Assembly: GCA_028571685.1 (NCBI GenBank)
Contig: CM053146.1
Coordinates: forward strand, 26,075,431-26,139,430
Direction: 5' to 3'
DNA: 64,000 nucleotides
Source: Heterohyrax brucei
Taxonomy: Eukaryota; Chordata; Mammalia; Hyracoidea; Procaviidae
The notes below the pieces were generated by a model. That model searched no databases, was not told where the DNA came from, and saw only the letters and a list, made by a program, of their open reading frames with translations. The translations under genes were made by a program, and so were the position numbers. Shown here piece after piece: positions 20,583-32,856 of this stretch. Positions within the stretch are counted from its first letter, which is position 1, and each line of letters opens with the position of its first letter.

Positions 20583-20934
20583 AATTTTCTTCAGCCTCAG
20601 CTTGAACCTGTATAAGAACAACTGTTGCACACCCCTGACTTTATTCTCATTGGTGATATTGGTGATACTCTCCATCATCTCTTTCCAAAGATGTAGTTAA
20701 TTTCCTGTGTGTTGCACTTGGCAAGGTCCACACGTATAACTGCTGTTTATGCTGTCCACTCAAGGTATTGTCAATGAACAAGCTGTTGACTTCACAAAAT
20801 TCTGTTACTCAGTATCCAGTGTTGTTTTTATCACCAAGGCCATATAATCCAAGTACCAATCTTCTTCTGTTTCCAACTTCTCATTCCAATTACCAATAAG
20901 GTCTCTCTCCCTCTTCCTGTCTCTCTCTATATAT

Positions 20935-21090
20935 TTTATTATAATCAAGTGAAAATATACAATCTAATTTGTTTTTGCATGCCCACCTATCTGCAGCTCC
21001 CTCTGCTCTCCCCACCCAGTGACAGTAAGCTACTCTTTTTCACTCCGTATATCTAGCATCCTCTTAACAAGTATCTGTTTGCCACTCTCA
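20935..21090 (-). mobile_element. Short L1 3' end inside RTE
   Basis: The word series 'attataatcaagtgaaaa', 'gcatgcccacctatctgc' and 'ctctgctctccccaccc' is the L1 3' UTR terminus (compare 29020-29160 and 57075-57200). RTE resumes near 21095. Some RTE sequence is missing at the junction and I found no duplication. Confidence 0.75.
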
Positions 21091-21490
21091 GTTATCACGG
21101 AAATTAATGGTTGTTTAAGCTATTCTTTCTCATTCTGAGTTGTACCACATCAGCGAATATCCTGAAAGACTTACTCACCATATTATTAATATCCACTCTT
21201 CTTTGAAGAAGCAGCTGTTTTCCAGTCATATTTGGAGTGTCTTCCAACCTGAGGGCCTTATCTGCTGCCACTGTATCAGCCAATGCTCAGGTGCTATTCA
21301 TGAAGTTTTCACTGGACAGTTTTCCCAGAACTAAACCATTAGGTCCTTGTTCTGTGTTAGTCTGTAAGTTCTGCTGAATCATGGGTACCATGTGTGACTC
21401 TGCTGGCATTTCAAATACCAGTGGAACACCTTTCATAATAACAGCAACATGCACAGCAGTATGTCAGCCTAACAGATGCGTGATGAAGGA

Positions 21491-21944
21491 TTTAGAATTT
21501 CCACTTAACAGTAGTGATTATGTGTGTAATATCTCAGAGTTCTCTGGGTAAGACAACAAACAAAGATAGATATCTTAAAAAGATGCCATCAGGCCCTTCA
21601 GGATCTAGAGTGAGGAATGCAGTACTACAGAATAAAGTGACATTCAAGCAAAAACAAGCACAGAAATTAATGTTGAACAATCATTGTTGCTAATGTGTAT
21701 GAACAGAAAGTTGCATGGGCAATTAAAAGATTGAAGCTCTTACACTTGATTGGTCTTTTCCTTGCAGGCTGAAGCATATTTTCCTCATATCTACTGACTC
21801 TTATAAACAACCATATGTAAAGCAGATTATTTCCACTACCTCCACATGTAGGAACTGTAGATTTGTCCTTTATGTTAAATAGGTGCTGTTGTTTCCACCT
21901 TTTGCTTTGCACATTCTTTCCTTTCTGTAATGACCTTTCTCACC
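21491..21944. other. No gene or repeat recognised
   Basis: About 450 bp without a recognisable element or a convincing reading frame. Confidence 0.55.
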
Positions 21945-22258
21945 TCTTCCACATAGCAATTCTGCTTAAAATCCTCAGACCTCAGCTCAAGCCCTTTCTT
22001 CTCTATGAAACTGTTGTCATCAAAATTTGTCTGTATCTACAAAGAAATTATTTACTCTTTCCTTTGTGTTACAGTTGTGCTTAATATAAATCTTCTGTGA
22101 AAATCGTTTCATTGTATCATAATTTTCTATTCTTTTCCCCCTACCAGTAGACAGATCCATAAGCATAGACAATATCTATTATTTTTATTTGTACTTCTAG
22201 CACCCACACAGTGTCTAGTTCACGGTTAATGTCAAAGAAATATTGAATTGATGGCAAT
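21945..22258 (+). mobile_element. LINE-2 (L2) 3' end, plus
   Basis: It follows the L2 3' region in order: 'aaatcctcagacctcagctc', a 'ccctttcttctctatgaaa' equivalent, and near the end 'ctagcacccacacagtgtc' followed by 'aagaaatattgaattga', matching the common tail about lasting 'one appearance of the last cited item ... AATATTTGTTGAATGA'. Strongly diverged, as expected for an ancient mammalian repeat. Confidence 0.7.
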
Positions 22259-22430
22259 TAAGTTCTTGAAGATTTCAAGAATAAATATTTCAAAATGCAA
22301 TTTGATCATAATTCTTCAAAGCTACTCCTAATATATTATACTAGAATATAAGCACATTTTCTAAGTGAATTTTCATTTTGTTGTTAATGATATTTCTACC
22401 TCTCATTTAAATCTTTGTTTCTTTCAGGTT

Positions 22431-22680
22431 TTTTTTTTTTTTTTTTTTTTTTAAAGAATTCTTTATTGGGTATTCAGTGACAGTTATCATTTTGTATCTT
22501 AATTTGTACACTGTTCATGTTAGCAATATTGGGAAGTAAGATATTGTTTACAAGTTGTTTTTCTAGAAGAAGTCTGTGTAACTCATTTTTAAAAAAGTGT
22601 TTCTGGCTTTCATTATTCTCTCAAACTATTAATAAAATAGTTTCTAAAACAATTATATATTGTATTATACATTGGTCAAA
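22431..22680 (-). pseudogene. Possible retrocopied 3' UTR (polyadenylated end), minus
   Basis: A run of about 22 T at 22431-22452 is followed by 'aaagaattctttattggg'. On the minus strand this reads as AATAAA about 10 bases before a poly-A tail, the layout of a processed mRNA end. The upstream sequence (to about 22680) has no resemblance to L1, RTE or SINE that I can see, and a SINE cuts in at 22686. I cannot name the source transcript and found no target-site duplication. It could be an unrecognised non-LTR element. Confidence 0.4.
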
Positions 22681-22685
22681 TGAAA

Positions 22686-22818
22686 CAGCTACTCATCAAA
22701 AGGTTGGCAGTTCAAAGCCACCAATCACTCCTAGGGAATCCTATGGGGCAATTCTACTGTTTCTTATGGGGACATTATGGGTAAGAATTGACTCAACAGC
22801 AATGGGTTTGGGTATGAG
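22686..22818 (+). mobile_element. AfroSINE, plus, head-truncated
   Basis: Starts at 'cagctactcatcaaaaggt', carries 'aatcctatggggcaattc' and ends 'caacagcaatgggtttgg'. Confidence 0.82.
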
Positions 22819-22954
22819 TCTTTATATTAAAAGGATAATGAGCATTATTTAATATGCTCCTGAACCTCAGAACATTTACTGTGAACATAAATTATTTTAT
22901 TGAACTCAGAAATTTTGAATATGTTTTTAACTAAATAAACCAATAATAGACATT

Positions 22955-23130
22955 TATAGGCCTAACTGTATGTCAAGTTTTAAACACATTATCATTTCAT
23001 TTTCACAACAACCCAGCGAAGTTGACCATTGCCAGTCCTATTTCAAAATTAGGGAAATGAGACGTAAAGCTATTAAGTGAATTGCCCAAGGCCATACAGA
23101 TTAGTAAATATAATAAGAATTTGAAACAAT
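22955..23130 (+). mobile_element. MIR element, plus
   Basis: Core words are 'cacattatcatttcatttt', 'cacaacaacccagcgaag', 'gggaaatgagacgtaaagc' and 'aattgcccaaggccatacag', in the MIR order (lower-copy positions, then the 'gaaactgaggc' and 'cttgcccaaggtcac' equivalents). Confidence 0.85.
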
Positions 23131-23591
23131 GTTATGATCTGGAATCAGGGCTTTAGTAATTAAGCAATACCATTTCTGTGCTTTTCTCAGCATAACATCA
23201 GCTGCCTAGCACATAAAAGTCTCAACATCATTTACTGCTTCTAATCACTAAATATGGTTGCATAAGTAGAATATCAGTGCAGCAACAGTCTGGGAAGTCA
23301 TGCCTGCATACATTCCCGGCTGTGGAGTATGTGGAAAGCGTCTTGCACTGGATTTCTCATAGCAGACTCCATGATGAGAACACCTGCCCAGTATCTGATT
23401 CTCCAGGCAGCAACACATTCATTTTCATAGACAGAAGACTATATCTAATTTAGTAAGTTTCAACTAAAATTCATAAGCAAGTGCCTTAGTACAGATCATG
23501 ATAGTGAATGAATGTTAGAGAAAACGAGTGAGAATATTCCCTGAAGAAAAGTCAGAGCAAGTTCACGGAGGACAGAGGAGGGTTGTTCTTA
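23131..23591. other. No gene or repeat recognised
   Basis: About 460 bp. The MIR may extend a little into it; otherwise I see nothing. Confidence 0.5.
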
Positions 23592-23895
23592 CTGTTGTCA
23601 GTAGCTACGGTCAAGTCTGCCTCCGGTCATAGTGACCCCGTGCACTACAGACCAAAATTGCCATATACTGAGCCATCCCCATGATCATTTGTGGATGGAA
23701 TCCTTGTGATCCATACAGTTTTCATTGGCTGATTTTCAGAATTATCTCTCCACAGCTTTCTTGGTACATCTTATTCTGGAAACTCCACTGAAAATTGTTT
23801 GGTATTACAGCAGCCCACAGACCTCTGCTGATAGGTGGATAGTAGTTGCATTTAATTGCATTAGCCTTGAACTCAAACTGGGTTTCCTATTTGGA
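23592..23895 (-). mobile_element. RTE-derived non-autonomous element, minus, tentative
   Basis: The left end ('gtcagtagctacggtcaag' and 'tcatagtgaccccgtgc') has the RTE/AfroSINE tail form. The following 'ttttcattggctgattttc' and 'tcttattctggaaactcc' resemble RTE-associated sequence. It lacks RT sequence, so I read it as a short RTE-mobilised element. Confidence 0.5.
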
Positions 23896-26500
23896 ATGCT
23901 CTGGGAAAAACTGAAAGATTAAGATGATCAATTTGGATCTCAGTAAGGTCTGAAATGCCTTTGTTTGTCTTCATATGTTACTGGCTACACGATAGGGTAT
24001 GATGGAATACATGAATGGATTAGATGAATTGAAAGATACAGACTTGTAGCCTGGATGCTCTGTTTATTTTAGCTAATTGAGGTTGCTTAAATTGTTTCTA
24101 GATTGTATGTGGGTAAAATAAACAATTGACCATATATTCTGCTTTATTTCTGGTTAAATAGGCTCATTCTTTTATTTTTAAATGTAGAATATTTCCTTCA
24201 TTCTATTTCTCTGTTCTCTTAAGTGTAATTTCAAGGGCTTGATTAATGAAAAATAAGGAGAAAAGATTAATTTTTTTGGCTTGGAATGTCACTTTTGTCA
24301 TAATTTTCCAGAAGGCTGCTTTAGTGGGGACTAATTTTTGTTCCTACCTCAAATATGGTGTAAGGTGAGTGTGTGCCATATAATTTGCCTTGAGCCATAA
24401 GCACATTAGCAGTGGGTGTCCCAGGAATACATTTGAGTGGTTGAATAGTTTGAGTGGATGTCTGGAACTTTAGCATTCTATCCTTTGAAGTGTTGGTCTC
24501 ACACTTGTCTGCACTGCTACCTTCATTACTTCCTTACTTCTGACCTCTGTGTGCAATGACTGCAATGACCTGCACACCTGAACAGTTTAGCTACAGCTAC
24601 TTTCACCAAGAAAACTGCTTGAGGTTAAAAATAAGTGCATAGAGAATGGTGAAGGGATATTAGCTAACATCACCAGAGGAGACTCAACATGTGGAGGGTT
24701 AGCCAGGAGCAACAGCCACAGGATGTCAACCCACTTCGCACTTAACAGATGTCAGAGTCACCAAGAAAGACACAACTTACACAGGAAAGAGAGAGTAAGA
24801 AAAGCTTCAAAGTATCCTATGGGCAGTGGGTTACTCCCTGCCAACTCTAGCTGGTGGGCTGCACACACTCCTCTCGTGCTGCAAGTGAGGGGCCCTGTTC
24901 CCTCACCACTGCTAACAAATATAGCAGTGGTGAGGTTCCTTGTGACATACATATACAAAAACAGAACAAAAAGTAGGCATTAGGCATGTAATAGGGAGAT
25001 ACCAACAAACAATGCAGATGCTTCATTGCAAACTGTTCTACCTCCCTGTAAGATGTCCAGATCTTAGAACACAGTTAAGCAGCCAAGAGTAGAGACAGCT
25101 ATGTAAATGCTGCTTTCTCAGCAGAGAAAATAGTTTTGTCAAGTCTAGAAATGTCCAGGCTTTCAAAGTCACTTACGGCACTGATTAAGGTAGAGAAACT
25201 ATGAAATAACATGGACGTAGAGGGCAAATAGGTGACATTTATTAATATCAAAATGATTGATTTCATATCCTTGGGATGTGCCAAGCTTTAACTCTAGGTT
25301 CAGCAACTCCATAATTTACGTAAGTACAGTCTGTGTCAGTTCATTAACAGGTCATTAGAAAGTCTGGGGAAGATGTTATAAATGTTCTTGAGAAATCATG
25401 AGGGAATGCAGTAGAAAATAAGACTATGTTGAAAACGTTCTTTGAGAGAGAAAAAGTGAGAAAGCGAGAGAGTACGTGTGTGGGAGGGTGGGGTGCTGTA
25501 TTTAGTTTATCACCATTTTTAGACAGTGGTTCTTCTTGGATGTCAGTGGGACAGCATTGGGAGGGTACAAAAAGATTAAATTTTGAGAACTGATTAGGGT
25601 GTGCAGTAAATGTTTATATTATTGAGCTTAACTTGCATGTTCTTAAATATCTGGTTCATACAGTTACTCAATCAAATAATTTTATTTTCTATAATTTGAT
25701 AGTTACATGAGTGCACTTTATAAATTTGATGTCCTAGTTCAGTTTTATTTTACTTTGAGAAAGAACAGAAGGTAAGAGATTCTTTTCAAATGAAGATAAG
25801 CTGCTTTGAAAGGTTTTCCTTGAAGTGAAAATTACTAGATGTGAACAGGGCATGTGTCCCTGGCTCAGGTCTCTGTATCAAAAGCTGTCTTATATACAAG
25901 TAATAGGCTAGCAGAGGGAAAAATAAAGCATATAGTCTGTGACTATTTAAGTTAAATTTAATTTTAGAAAACCAAGAGAAAATAGAAGAAGTGAGACAAT
26001 AAAAGAAGTATTTCAGGAAAACGTCTTTTTACCCAGGGAAAAGAAGGTGAAGCTCTTAACATCTGAATAGCAAAATGCCTTAAATAGTGTATTTTTCCCC
26101 TACAAAGGCTGCCCAAGCTTAGAAAACACAGTGAAAAGGAAATAGGTTTCTTTCTTATCATCAGTTTGGATGTGATCCCATGGACTTTCACTGAAGTATG
26201 TACTTTGGCAATAACAGATAAAGGAAAAAGAAAACCCAAAGGAGACTGTGAGATAAAAAGAGGTAAAGATTTGAAGACAGGTTTAAATAAGAAACATCAT
26301 TGTCGTGGTCATCCCTGGAGGGTAATGTTCTGACAAGAAAGTCACTGACCTGCTAACACAACTTAGGGAATCTAAAATTCGTTATTCAGTACCATGGATC
26401 ACAGTCTTGTTTTTATCATTCTTGTTCCAGGCTTCTGGTAGCTTCATGGGCACTAGGTGGTTACACCATACCTGAAACCCATCCATAATTTTTTCACTAG
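23896..26500. other. No gene recognised; GA-rich patch near 25445-25500
   Basis: About 2.6 kb of AT-rich DNA. Reading frames are short (up to 91 codons) and lack any family signature. A purine-rich stretch at 25443-25495 (gagaga, gaaagcgagag, then a GT-rich part) is the only low-complexity feature. Confidence 0.55.
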
Positions 26501-27150
26501 TTGCCAGAGTCAACACCGATCCATGGTGACCTTATGTAAAACAGAATGAAGTGTTGTCTGGTCTTCAGGATGGTTGGCATGTTTGAGCCCACTGTTAAGG
26601 CTGTTGTGTTGGTCAAGTTCATTGAGCGTTTTCCTTTTATTACTGATCCTGTAACTCACCAAACACAATGTCTTTTTTAGCAATTGATGTTTACTGATGA
26701 CATGCCCAAAGTATGCAAGTAGAAATCTTGCCATTTTTGCTTTTGAGAAACATTCTGGTTGCATGTCTTTTTAGACTGATTTGATCACCCTCTTGACAAT
26801 TCATGACATAGGCAGTAACTTTTAACAACATCACAGTTCAAACACAGAATTCTTACTCCTTTTTTCCCTCTCACTACCCAACTGTCGTATGCACATGAGA
26901 TTAAAAAGACAATAGTTTAGGTCAGACTCACCTTTCTAATCAATGTGACATCTTTTATTTTTGAATTTTTGTGATATTTTGCAGCAGATTTGTCTATTAA
27001 AATACATTACTTGGTTTCTTGACTGCCACTTTCATGGATGTTAACTGCTGATTCAAATCAAATGAAATTTTTGATTGAACTTGTAACCCATGTCATGTTA
27101 ATGAACTGACAGTTCATCCTTATTCTAAGATATTTAATTTCTGAAGCCAT
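26501..27150 (-). mobile_element. RTE 3' end fragment, minus, decayed
   Basis: The tail side 'ttgccagagtcaacaccgat' and 'catggtgaccttatg' leads into 'gtttgagcccactgttaagg', 'catgcccaaagtatgcaag' and, after a gap, 'tttcttgactgccactttc' and 'aatcaaatgaaatttttg'. All occur in the same order in the RTE copies at 4280 and 18136. Confidence 0.75.
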
Positions 27151-28440
27151 GTTAACTGATGCCTTTACATTGTTTTCAAAGAATTCTAGTGCTTCATGTA
27201 TTTGGGGCCTTTGCTGTCAATGTTCGTATGCTTTCCCCCACTTCTAACTAAGTTTGGTCATTTGTTCATTGCCAGCCTCAGCAAGGGGCAGCGTTAATCT
27301 CCATCTTTTATATAGAATTAGGTGTCTTGGGCCAGGGTCTCTTATTCTGTGGTCACCGTCCTGCAGAGCCGGCACCTGACTCATGTCTGTCTGAGTGCTG
27401 TCTTCATATCCTCCTTAAATATTTCTTGTGTGAATATATAAATTAAGGTTGAAAGCTGGTGAAGATCAGATTATAAAATACAGTTTGGATTTTGGGAAGC
27501 CAAAAAGGCATCTATCCTGACATTCCTAAGCATTTATTTCCTTTTACAACTTTTCAAAAGAATGTGTACTTTCTCCTGATTAAATTTATTGAAACTCGAC
27601 TGCTTTAATAAAGATAGAAGCCTTAAGGCTTTTCAGGTCAACTTGCTCCCTGAAGCATAAATCCCTTTAAAAGATGCTTGTAAGTCTGAATTTGAATACT
27701 TCTGTGTTCCTAGATAACCTTGGCTATACCAAAGCATTTTAAACTCCCTTTGATGTTCAAAAGTGGCCTCAGATATCCCCTTTAATGAAGCATGATTCAG
27801 TTCTATCCCTTCTCCATGTAGAAGAAGTTGGTGGCTGTTTTTATATTTTGCTACAAATCAAGCTCTTCCATATTTGAAAAAGTGGTTGAATCTGATGAGC
27901 TTGAGCACAAAGTATATTTTTTAAAAGATCTTTAAATGCAACTTTGACTTTCAATGGTTTGGATCAAATATCCATTGTCCTATTTTAAGCTATTTTACTT
28001 GAAGCGAAGTTTCAGTCTCTTGGGTATCTTTTTATGGTATACCCACTGTCACTCCCACTAAAACTGAGTGTCCATTAAAGTTCTTAAAGTTAGCAAATTA
28101 AATAGAAAAGCTCACAAAGGGAGATTTCATGAGAAGGGAGATGAAGAAGGTAGTTCAGGAACCATTGTTCTAGTGGGTAGCATGATGGTCATCAGTGAGA
28201 TTGAGAATGATTACAGAGCAGGTGAGGTGAGAAAGAAAGAAAAAAACTGGATATGTATTTCTCAGTCTTGTGGCTTTCCAGTGTGCTACTGTCATTTGGA
28301 ATCCAAATTTTGAGAGAAAAAAGAAATACGACTGTATGAAACATCTGTATTTGTGACGAAGAAACTAGAGTTTTTGTAAGCTTTCTGTAAACATCTATAC
28401 AACAAACAATGTACTTTCTGCTTACAGCAAACGAAGTTAA
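27151..28440. other. No gene or repeat recognised
   Basis: About 1.3 kb. Frames of 81 and 84 codons on opposite strands near 28068-28446 overlap each other and have no signature. A slightly GC-richer part lies at 27320-27400. Confidence 0.55.
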
Positions 28441-28600
28441 ACCCATTGTTGCTGGACTGATTTTAACTCATGGTGACCCCACATGTTGCAGAACAGAACT
28501 ACACTCTGTAAAGTTTTCAAGGCTGTGAACTTGTGAAGCTGGATGAGTTTGACCCACCAACCTTTCAGTTAGTAATCAAGAGCTTAATTATTTGTGCCAG
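28441..28600 (-). mobile_element. AfroSINE, minus
   Basis: The tail 'acccattgttgctggactg', 'catggtgaccccacatgttg' and 'acccaccaacctttcagtt' identify it. The head is decayed. Confidence 0.8.
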
Positions 28601-29014
28601 TTGCTTCAGTAATGGCCTCCTGCTTTTCTTGAGGTTCTCCCACAGAGTAGATCTAACTACTGTCTTGATCTGAAGCTGACATGAAGTAAGTTCTTGCCTT
28701 AGATCAGCTTCCTGGGGCCAGTCAGGACAAAGGTCTCCAACTTGCTATTGTGACCTCTTCTTTTTCTTTTTCCTCTTATGGGAAATTACAGGCATACAAT
28801 CTTTACTTACATGTGAAAGATTCTAACTAAACTGTGTCCACAGTACTGTTTGTTGTTTCCTCATTACGTTACATTTCTTTCTTGATCTTTGTGGGATAAA
28901 AACCACAAACTGAAAGATTCACAAGTTTCCTTCTCATTCAAATGCTGTACAAGAAAGGAGGATAAACATAAGATCTCATTTACAATCGTTACTTACTCTG
29001 AATCCAGAAAAATA
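28601..29014. other. No gene or repeat recognised
   Basis: About 410 bp next to the 3' end of L1-D, without a recognised feature. Confidence 0.5.
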
Positions 29015-30148
29015 TTTTTATTTTTTCTATTATGATTACATCAAAGTATGCAATCCAAGTCAATTTCACATACATGCCTCTTTACAATTCTGTCTGCTCT
29101 CCCTATCTTGTGACAGCACACTCCTTTTCACTCTTTACTGCTAGTAACCTCTCAATGAATATGTTTCCTTCTCTCCACCTTCCCCTCTTCCCTCCCCTCT
29201 ACAACTAATAGGACTGCCTTCTGTAAGTATGTAAAAACATAAAGTACACACACCATGTGCTCACTCTGTGTCCACAAGTCCAGGACATTTTTAGTCTGAG
29301 TGTTGACCTCACTGCTAGCTTCCGGTCTGGGGCAGCAGCAAGTCTAGGGAACATGTTCCCAGGGTATCCTCCAGGTTGTTAACCATCAATTCTGGAAGTT
29401 TGGTACAGTTCTTGATCTACACACCTCTTTTTCTTGAGTTACGTCAGGGACTCTATGCTGTGTCACCTATCAAGGCTGTCTTTGGTGGTGACCAGGGACC
29501 ATCTAGTTGTTCTGATCTCATGCTGATGTAGTCTCCAACCATATGAGTCCTACTGTCCTGTCTCCTGGGCTGATTTTTCCTAGTGTCTTTGATATTCTCG
29601 GTTGTCATCTCTTCCAGGTGGATTTGCAGCTTTCTGGCTTTTAAGACCCCAGACACAACTCACCAGTATAGGGTCCAGAAGACTCTTAGTAAAAGGCTAA
29701 TTAAGCCAATTGACCTTGATATACCCAGGAAACATGGTCCCCAGGCCCCTGTCCTTGCTACTCTATCCTTTGAAATGTTGCAATGAGTTTACAAAACCTT
29801 TTAGTTTATGTTGCAGTCCATTTATACTGACCTGCCTTCTACTCAGTTCTGTCACACTCTTTACCTAACTGAATTCCTGGTGACCATCTGATCTATGACC
29901 AATCCACTGCCTCCCTCCCCACCCTTGTAACCGTCAGAGTCTTTTCCTTTGTGAATAGGTCCTTTTTTAAGTCCATATACAATATTTGTCTTTTTTGCAG
30001 CTGACTAATTTCGGTCGGCATAATGTCTTCTAGTTGAAATCAGGTTAGGAGATGCTTCCTAAAATCATCATTGTTCTTTATCATTGAGTAGTTTTCCACT
30101 GTGTGTATATACCATAGTTTGTTTATCCAACTGTCTGCTGATGGACAC

Positions 30149-30466
30149 CTAGGTTGATTCCATCTTTTTCCTATTGTGGACTGTGCTGCAATAAATGTTC
30201 ACATGCATGTATCTGTTCATATAACAGCCCTTATTTCTGTAATATATTCCAAGCAGAGGGATTGATGAATCATATGGTAAATGTATTTCTAGCTTTTTAA
30301 GAAAGTGCAAAATTGCTTTCCAAAGAAGCTGTTCAATCTTACATTTCCACCAATAGTGCAAGAGAATTCCAGTCTCTTCACAGACTCTCCAGCATTTGCT
30401 GTTTTCTGCTTTTTGGTTTATTGCAAACCACATTGGGGTGAGATCATATCTCACTATAGTTTTCAT
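30149..30466 (-). pseudogene. L1-D ORF2 C-terminal Cys-rich segment
   Basis: A 105-codon frame covering the ORF2p C-terminus. It holds the cysteine/histidine cluster ('CWRVCEETGILLHYWWKC') and the following 'LPYDSSIPLLGIYYRNKG' that is typical of L1 ORF2 ends. The cluster is used for nucleic acid binding in the family. This frame is cut off from the rest of ORF2 by upstream lesions. Confidence 0.85.
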
Positions 30467-31220
30467 TTGGATTTCTCTAATAGTTAATGATCATGAACAT
30501 TTCCTCATGTGTCTTTTGGCTGCCTGAATGTTTTCTTTGATGAATTGTCTGTCCCTGTAGTTTCTTCTTTGTTTAATTGAGTTGTTTCTCTTTTTCTTGT
30601 TGATATTTTGCCATACCTTGTAGATTATGGAAATTGATGTCAATCTCATATGTAGTTACCAAATACTTTTTTCCCATCCTGTAGGCATTCGTTTAACTCT
30701 TTTGATAAAGTCTTTGGAAGAGCAAAAGTGTTTGATATTTAGTAGTTCTATCTATTTTCTCTTGTGTTGTTAGTGCATCATTGGTCAGATTTTGTAGTCT
30801 GTCTAAGCTGTGTATTAGAACTTCCATTGTTGTCCCTATATTTTCTTCCATACTCTTTATTGTTTGGATTTAATATTTAGGTCTTTGACCCATTGTGCTT
30901 TTGTTTTTGTGTGAGGCATGAAATATGGGTCTTGTTTCAGTTTTTTTTTTTTTTTTTTTGCAGATGGATGCACGATTTTGCCAACCATATATATTAAAGA
31001 GACTTTTTTTCCACCCTAGTTTACCTTTGGGCCTTTGTTGAATATTAGCTCTTCATAGGAGGATGGTGATATTTTTGGATTCTCTATTTCGTTCCATTGG
31101 TCTATATGTCTGTTTTGTACCAGTATCAGGCTATTTTGACTACTGTGTCAGTGTAGTGGGTTCTAAGGTCAGGCAGTGAAAGGCCTCACATTGTGTTCTT
31201 CTTCTTCAATAGTGCTTGAC

Positions 31221-32184
31221 TTATCCAGGATTTCTTCCCTTTCCAAACAAAGTCGGTAATTTGTTTCTCCATCTCATTAAAAAATGACATTGGAATTCAT
31301 GTTGGGATTGTATCGTATATGTAGATCTCTTTGGGAAGAATAGATATTTTTGCAATGTTATGTCATCATATCCATGAGCTAGGTAGGTTTCTCTACTTAA
31401 GTCTCTTTTTGTTTCTTGTAGTAGAGTCTTGTAATTTTCTCTGTATAGGATTTTTACATCTCTGGTCAGATTTCTTCCTAGATAGTTTGTCTTCTTAGCA
31501 GCTGTCATAAATTGTATCAGTTTGGTGATTTCCTCTTTGATCACCTCTTTGTTGGTATAAAGGAATCCTACTGATTTCTGTTTGTCTTATATCCTGATAC
31601 TTTACTGAACTCTTCTATTAGTTCTACTGGTTTGCTTATGGATTCTTTAGAGTTTTCTGTGTAGATCATCATATCGTCTGCAAATAGGGATACTTTTACT
31701 TCTTCTTTTTATGGCACTTGGCTTGGCTTACCAATGTGAATGCACTTTATTTCTTTGTCTTGTCTGATTCCTCTGGCCAGAACCTGTAGCACAATGTTGA
31801 ATAGGAGTGTCTTGTTCCTGTTCTCAGGGAAAATTCTTTAAGTCTGCCTCTATTCAGGATGAAGCTGATCATCAGTTTTGCTTAGGTCTCCCTTATATTG
31901 GTGGTTTTCCCTTCTATTCCTATTTTGCTGAGAGTTTTTGACATGAATGGGTATTGGACTTTTTGAAATGCCTTTCCTGCATCAACTGATAGAATTAAGT
32001 GATTCTTGTATTTTGTTTTATTTGTGCAGTTGATGACATCAATTGTTTTTCTGATGTTGAACTGACCCTGCATCTCTGGTGTGAGTCCTGCTTGGACATG
32101 GTGAATTATTTTTTTAATATGTTGTTGAATTCTATTGGCTAGGATTTTGTTGAAGATTTTTGAATGTAGGTTCATTAGTGACAT
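31221..32184 (-). pseudogene. L1-D reverse transcriptase fragments
   Basis: The frames at 31882-32184 ('[18 protein letters not shown]', '[17 protein letters not shown]') and 31221-31544 ('NYKTLLQETKRDLSRE' thumb region) flank the catalytic region. The catalytic region itself, near 31650-31730, is damaged by stops and by a 19-bp insertion at 31711-31729. Confidence 0.82.
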
Positions 32185-32856
32185 TGGTCTGTAATTTTGT
32201 TTTTTTTTGTGAGGTCTTTACTGGCTTTGGCATCAGTGTTATGCTGGCTTCGTAGAATGAATTTGGCAATGTTCTGTCCTTTTCTATGTTGTGGGACAGC
32301 TTCAGTAGTATTGGAATTAACTCCTCTCGGAATGTTTGGTAGAATTCTCCAGTGAAGCTGTCTTGAGCTGGACTTTTTTGGTTGGTAGTTTTTTTGATTC
32401 CTTTTTCAGTCTCTTCTTTTGTGATGAGTTTATTAAGTTGTTCTACTTCTCTTTGTGATAATTTTGGTATAAGTGATATGAATCTAGAAATTTGTCCATT
32501 CCCTAGTGGTTTTCAAATCTATTAGAGCACAATTATTCATATTATTCTGTTATGATGCTTTTAATTTCAGTTGGGCTTGTTGGGACATGTCCCATTTCGT
32601 TTCCTATTCGGGTTATCTGTTTCCTCTCCTGTTTCTCTTTTGTGAGTATAGTCAGTCGTTTATTAATTTTGTTGATCCTTAAAAAAGCAGCTTTCAGTTT
32701 TGTTAATTTTTTCAGTTGTGTTTCTGTTCTCTGATTTGTTTAGTTCTGCTCTAATCTTTATTATCTGTTTTCTTCCAGTGACTGAGGGGTTCTTTTGCTG
32801 TTTTCTATTTGTTCAAGTTGTATTATTAATTCTTTGTTTTAGGTGCTTTGTTCATT

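Larger units (their letters stand above)
18136..21490 (-). mobile_element. RTE-clade LINE, most complete copy, with two L1 pieces inside
   Basis: A minus-strand RTE1-like element running from its 3' end ('gttagcggccattgcaac') through the RT ('gtcaaatgccttcttag' region near 19200), linker and endonuclease ('ttgaacctgtataagaac' near 20600) to a 5' end near 21490 ('cctaacagatgcg'). It is full of indels and stops, so no protein is encoded. It is split by an L1 3' end at 20095-20568, which has a clean target-site duplication, and by a second L1 piece at about 20935-21090. That second piece replaces part of the endonuclease. Confidence 0.87.

Noticed and set aside
24279-24290. 'ttggcttgg' as another SINE-tail micro-insertion
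   Set aside because: The word is too short and lies in DNA with no consensus to compare against, so an insertion cannot be shown.
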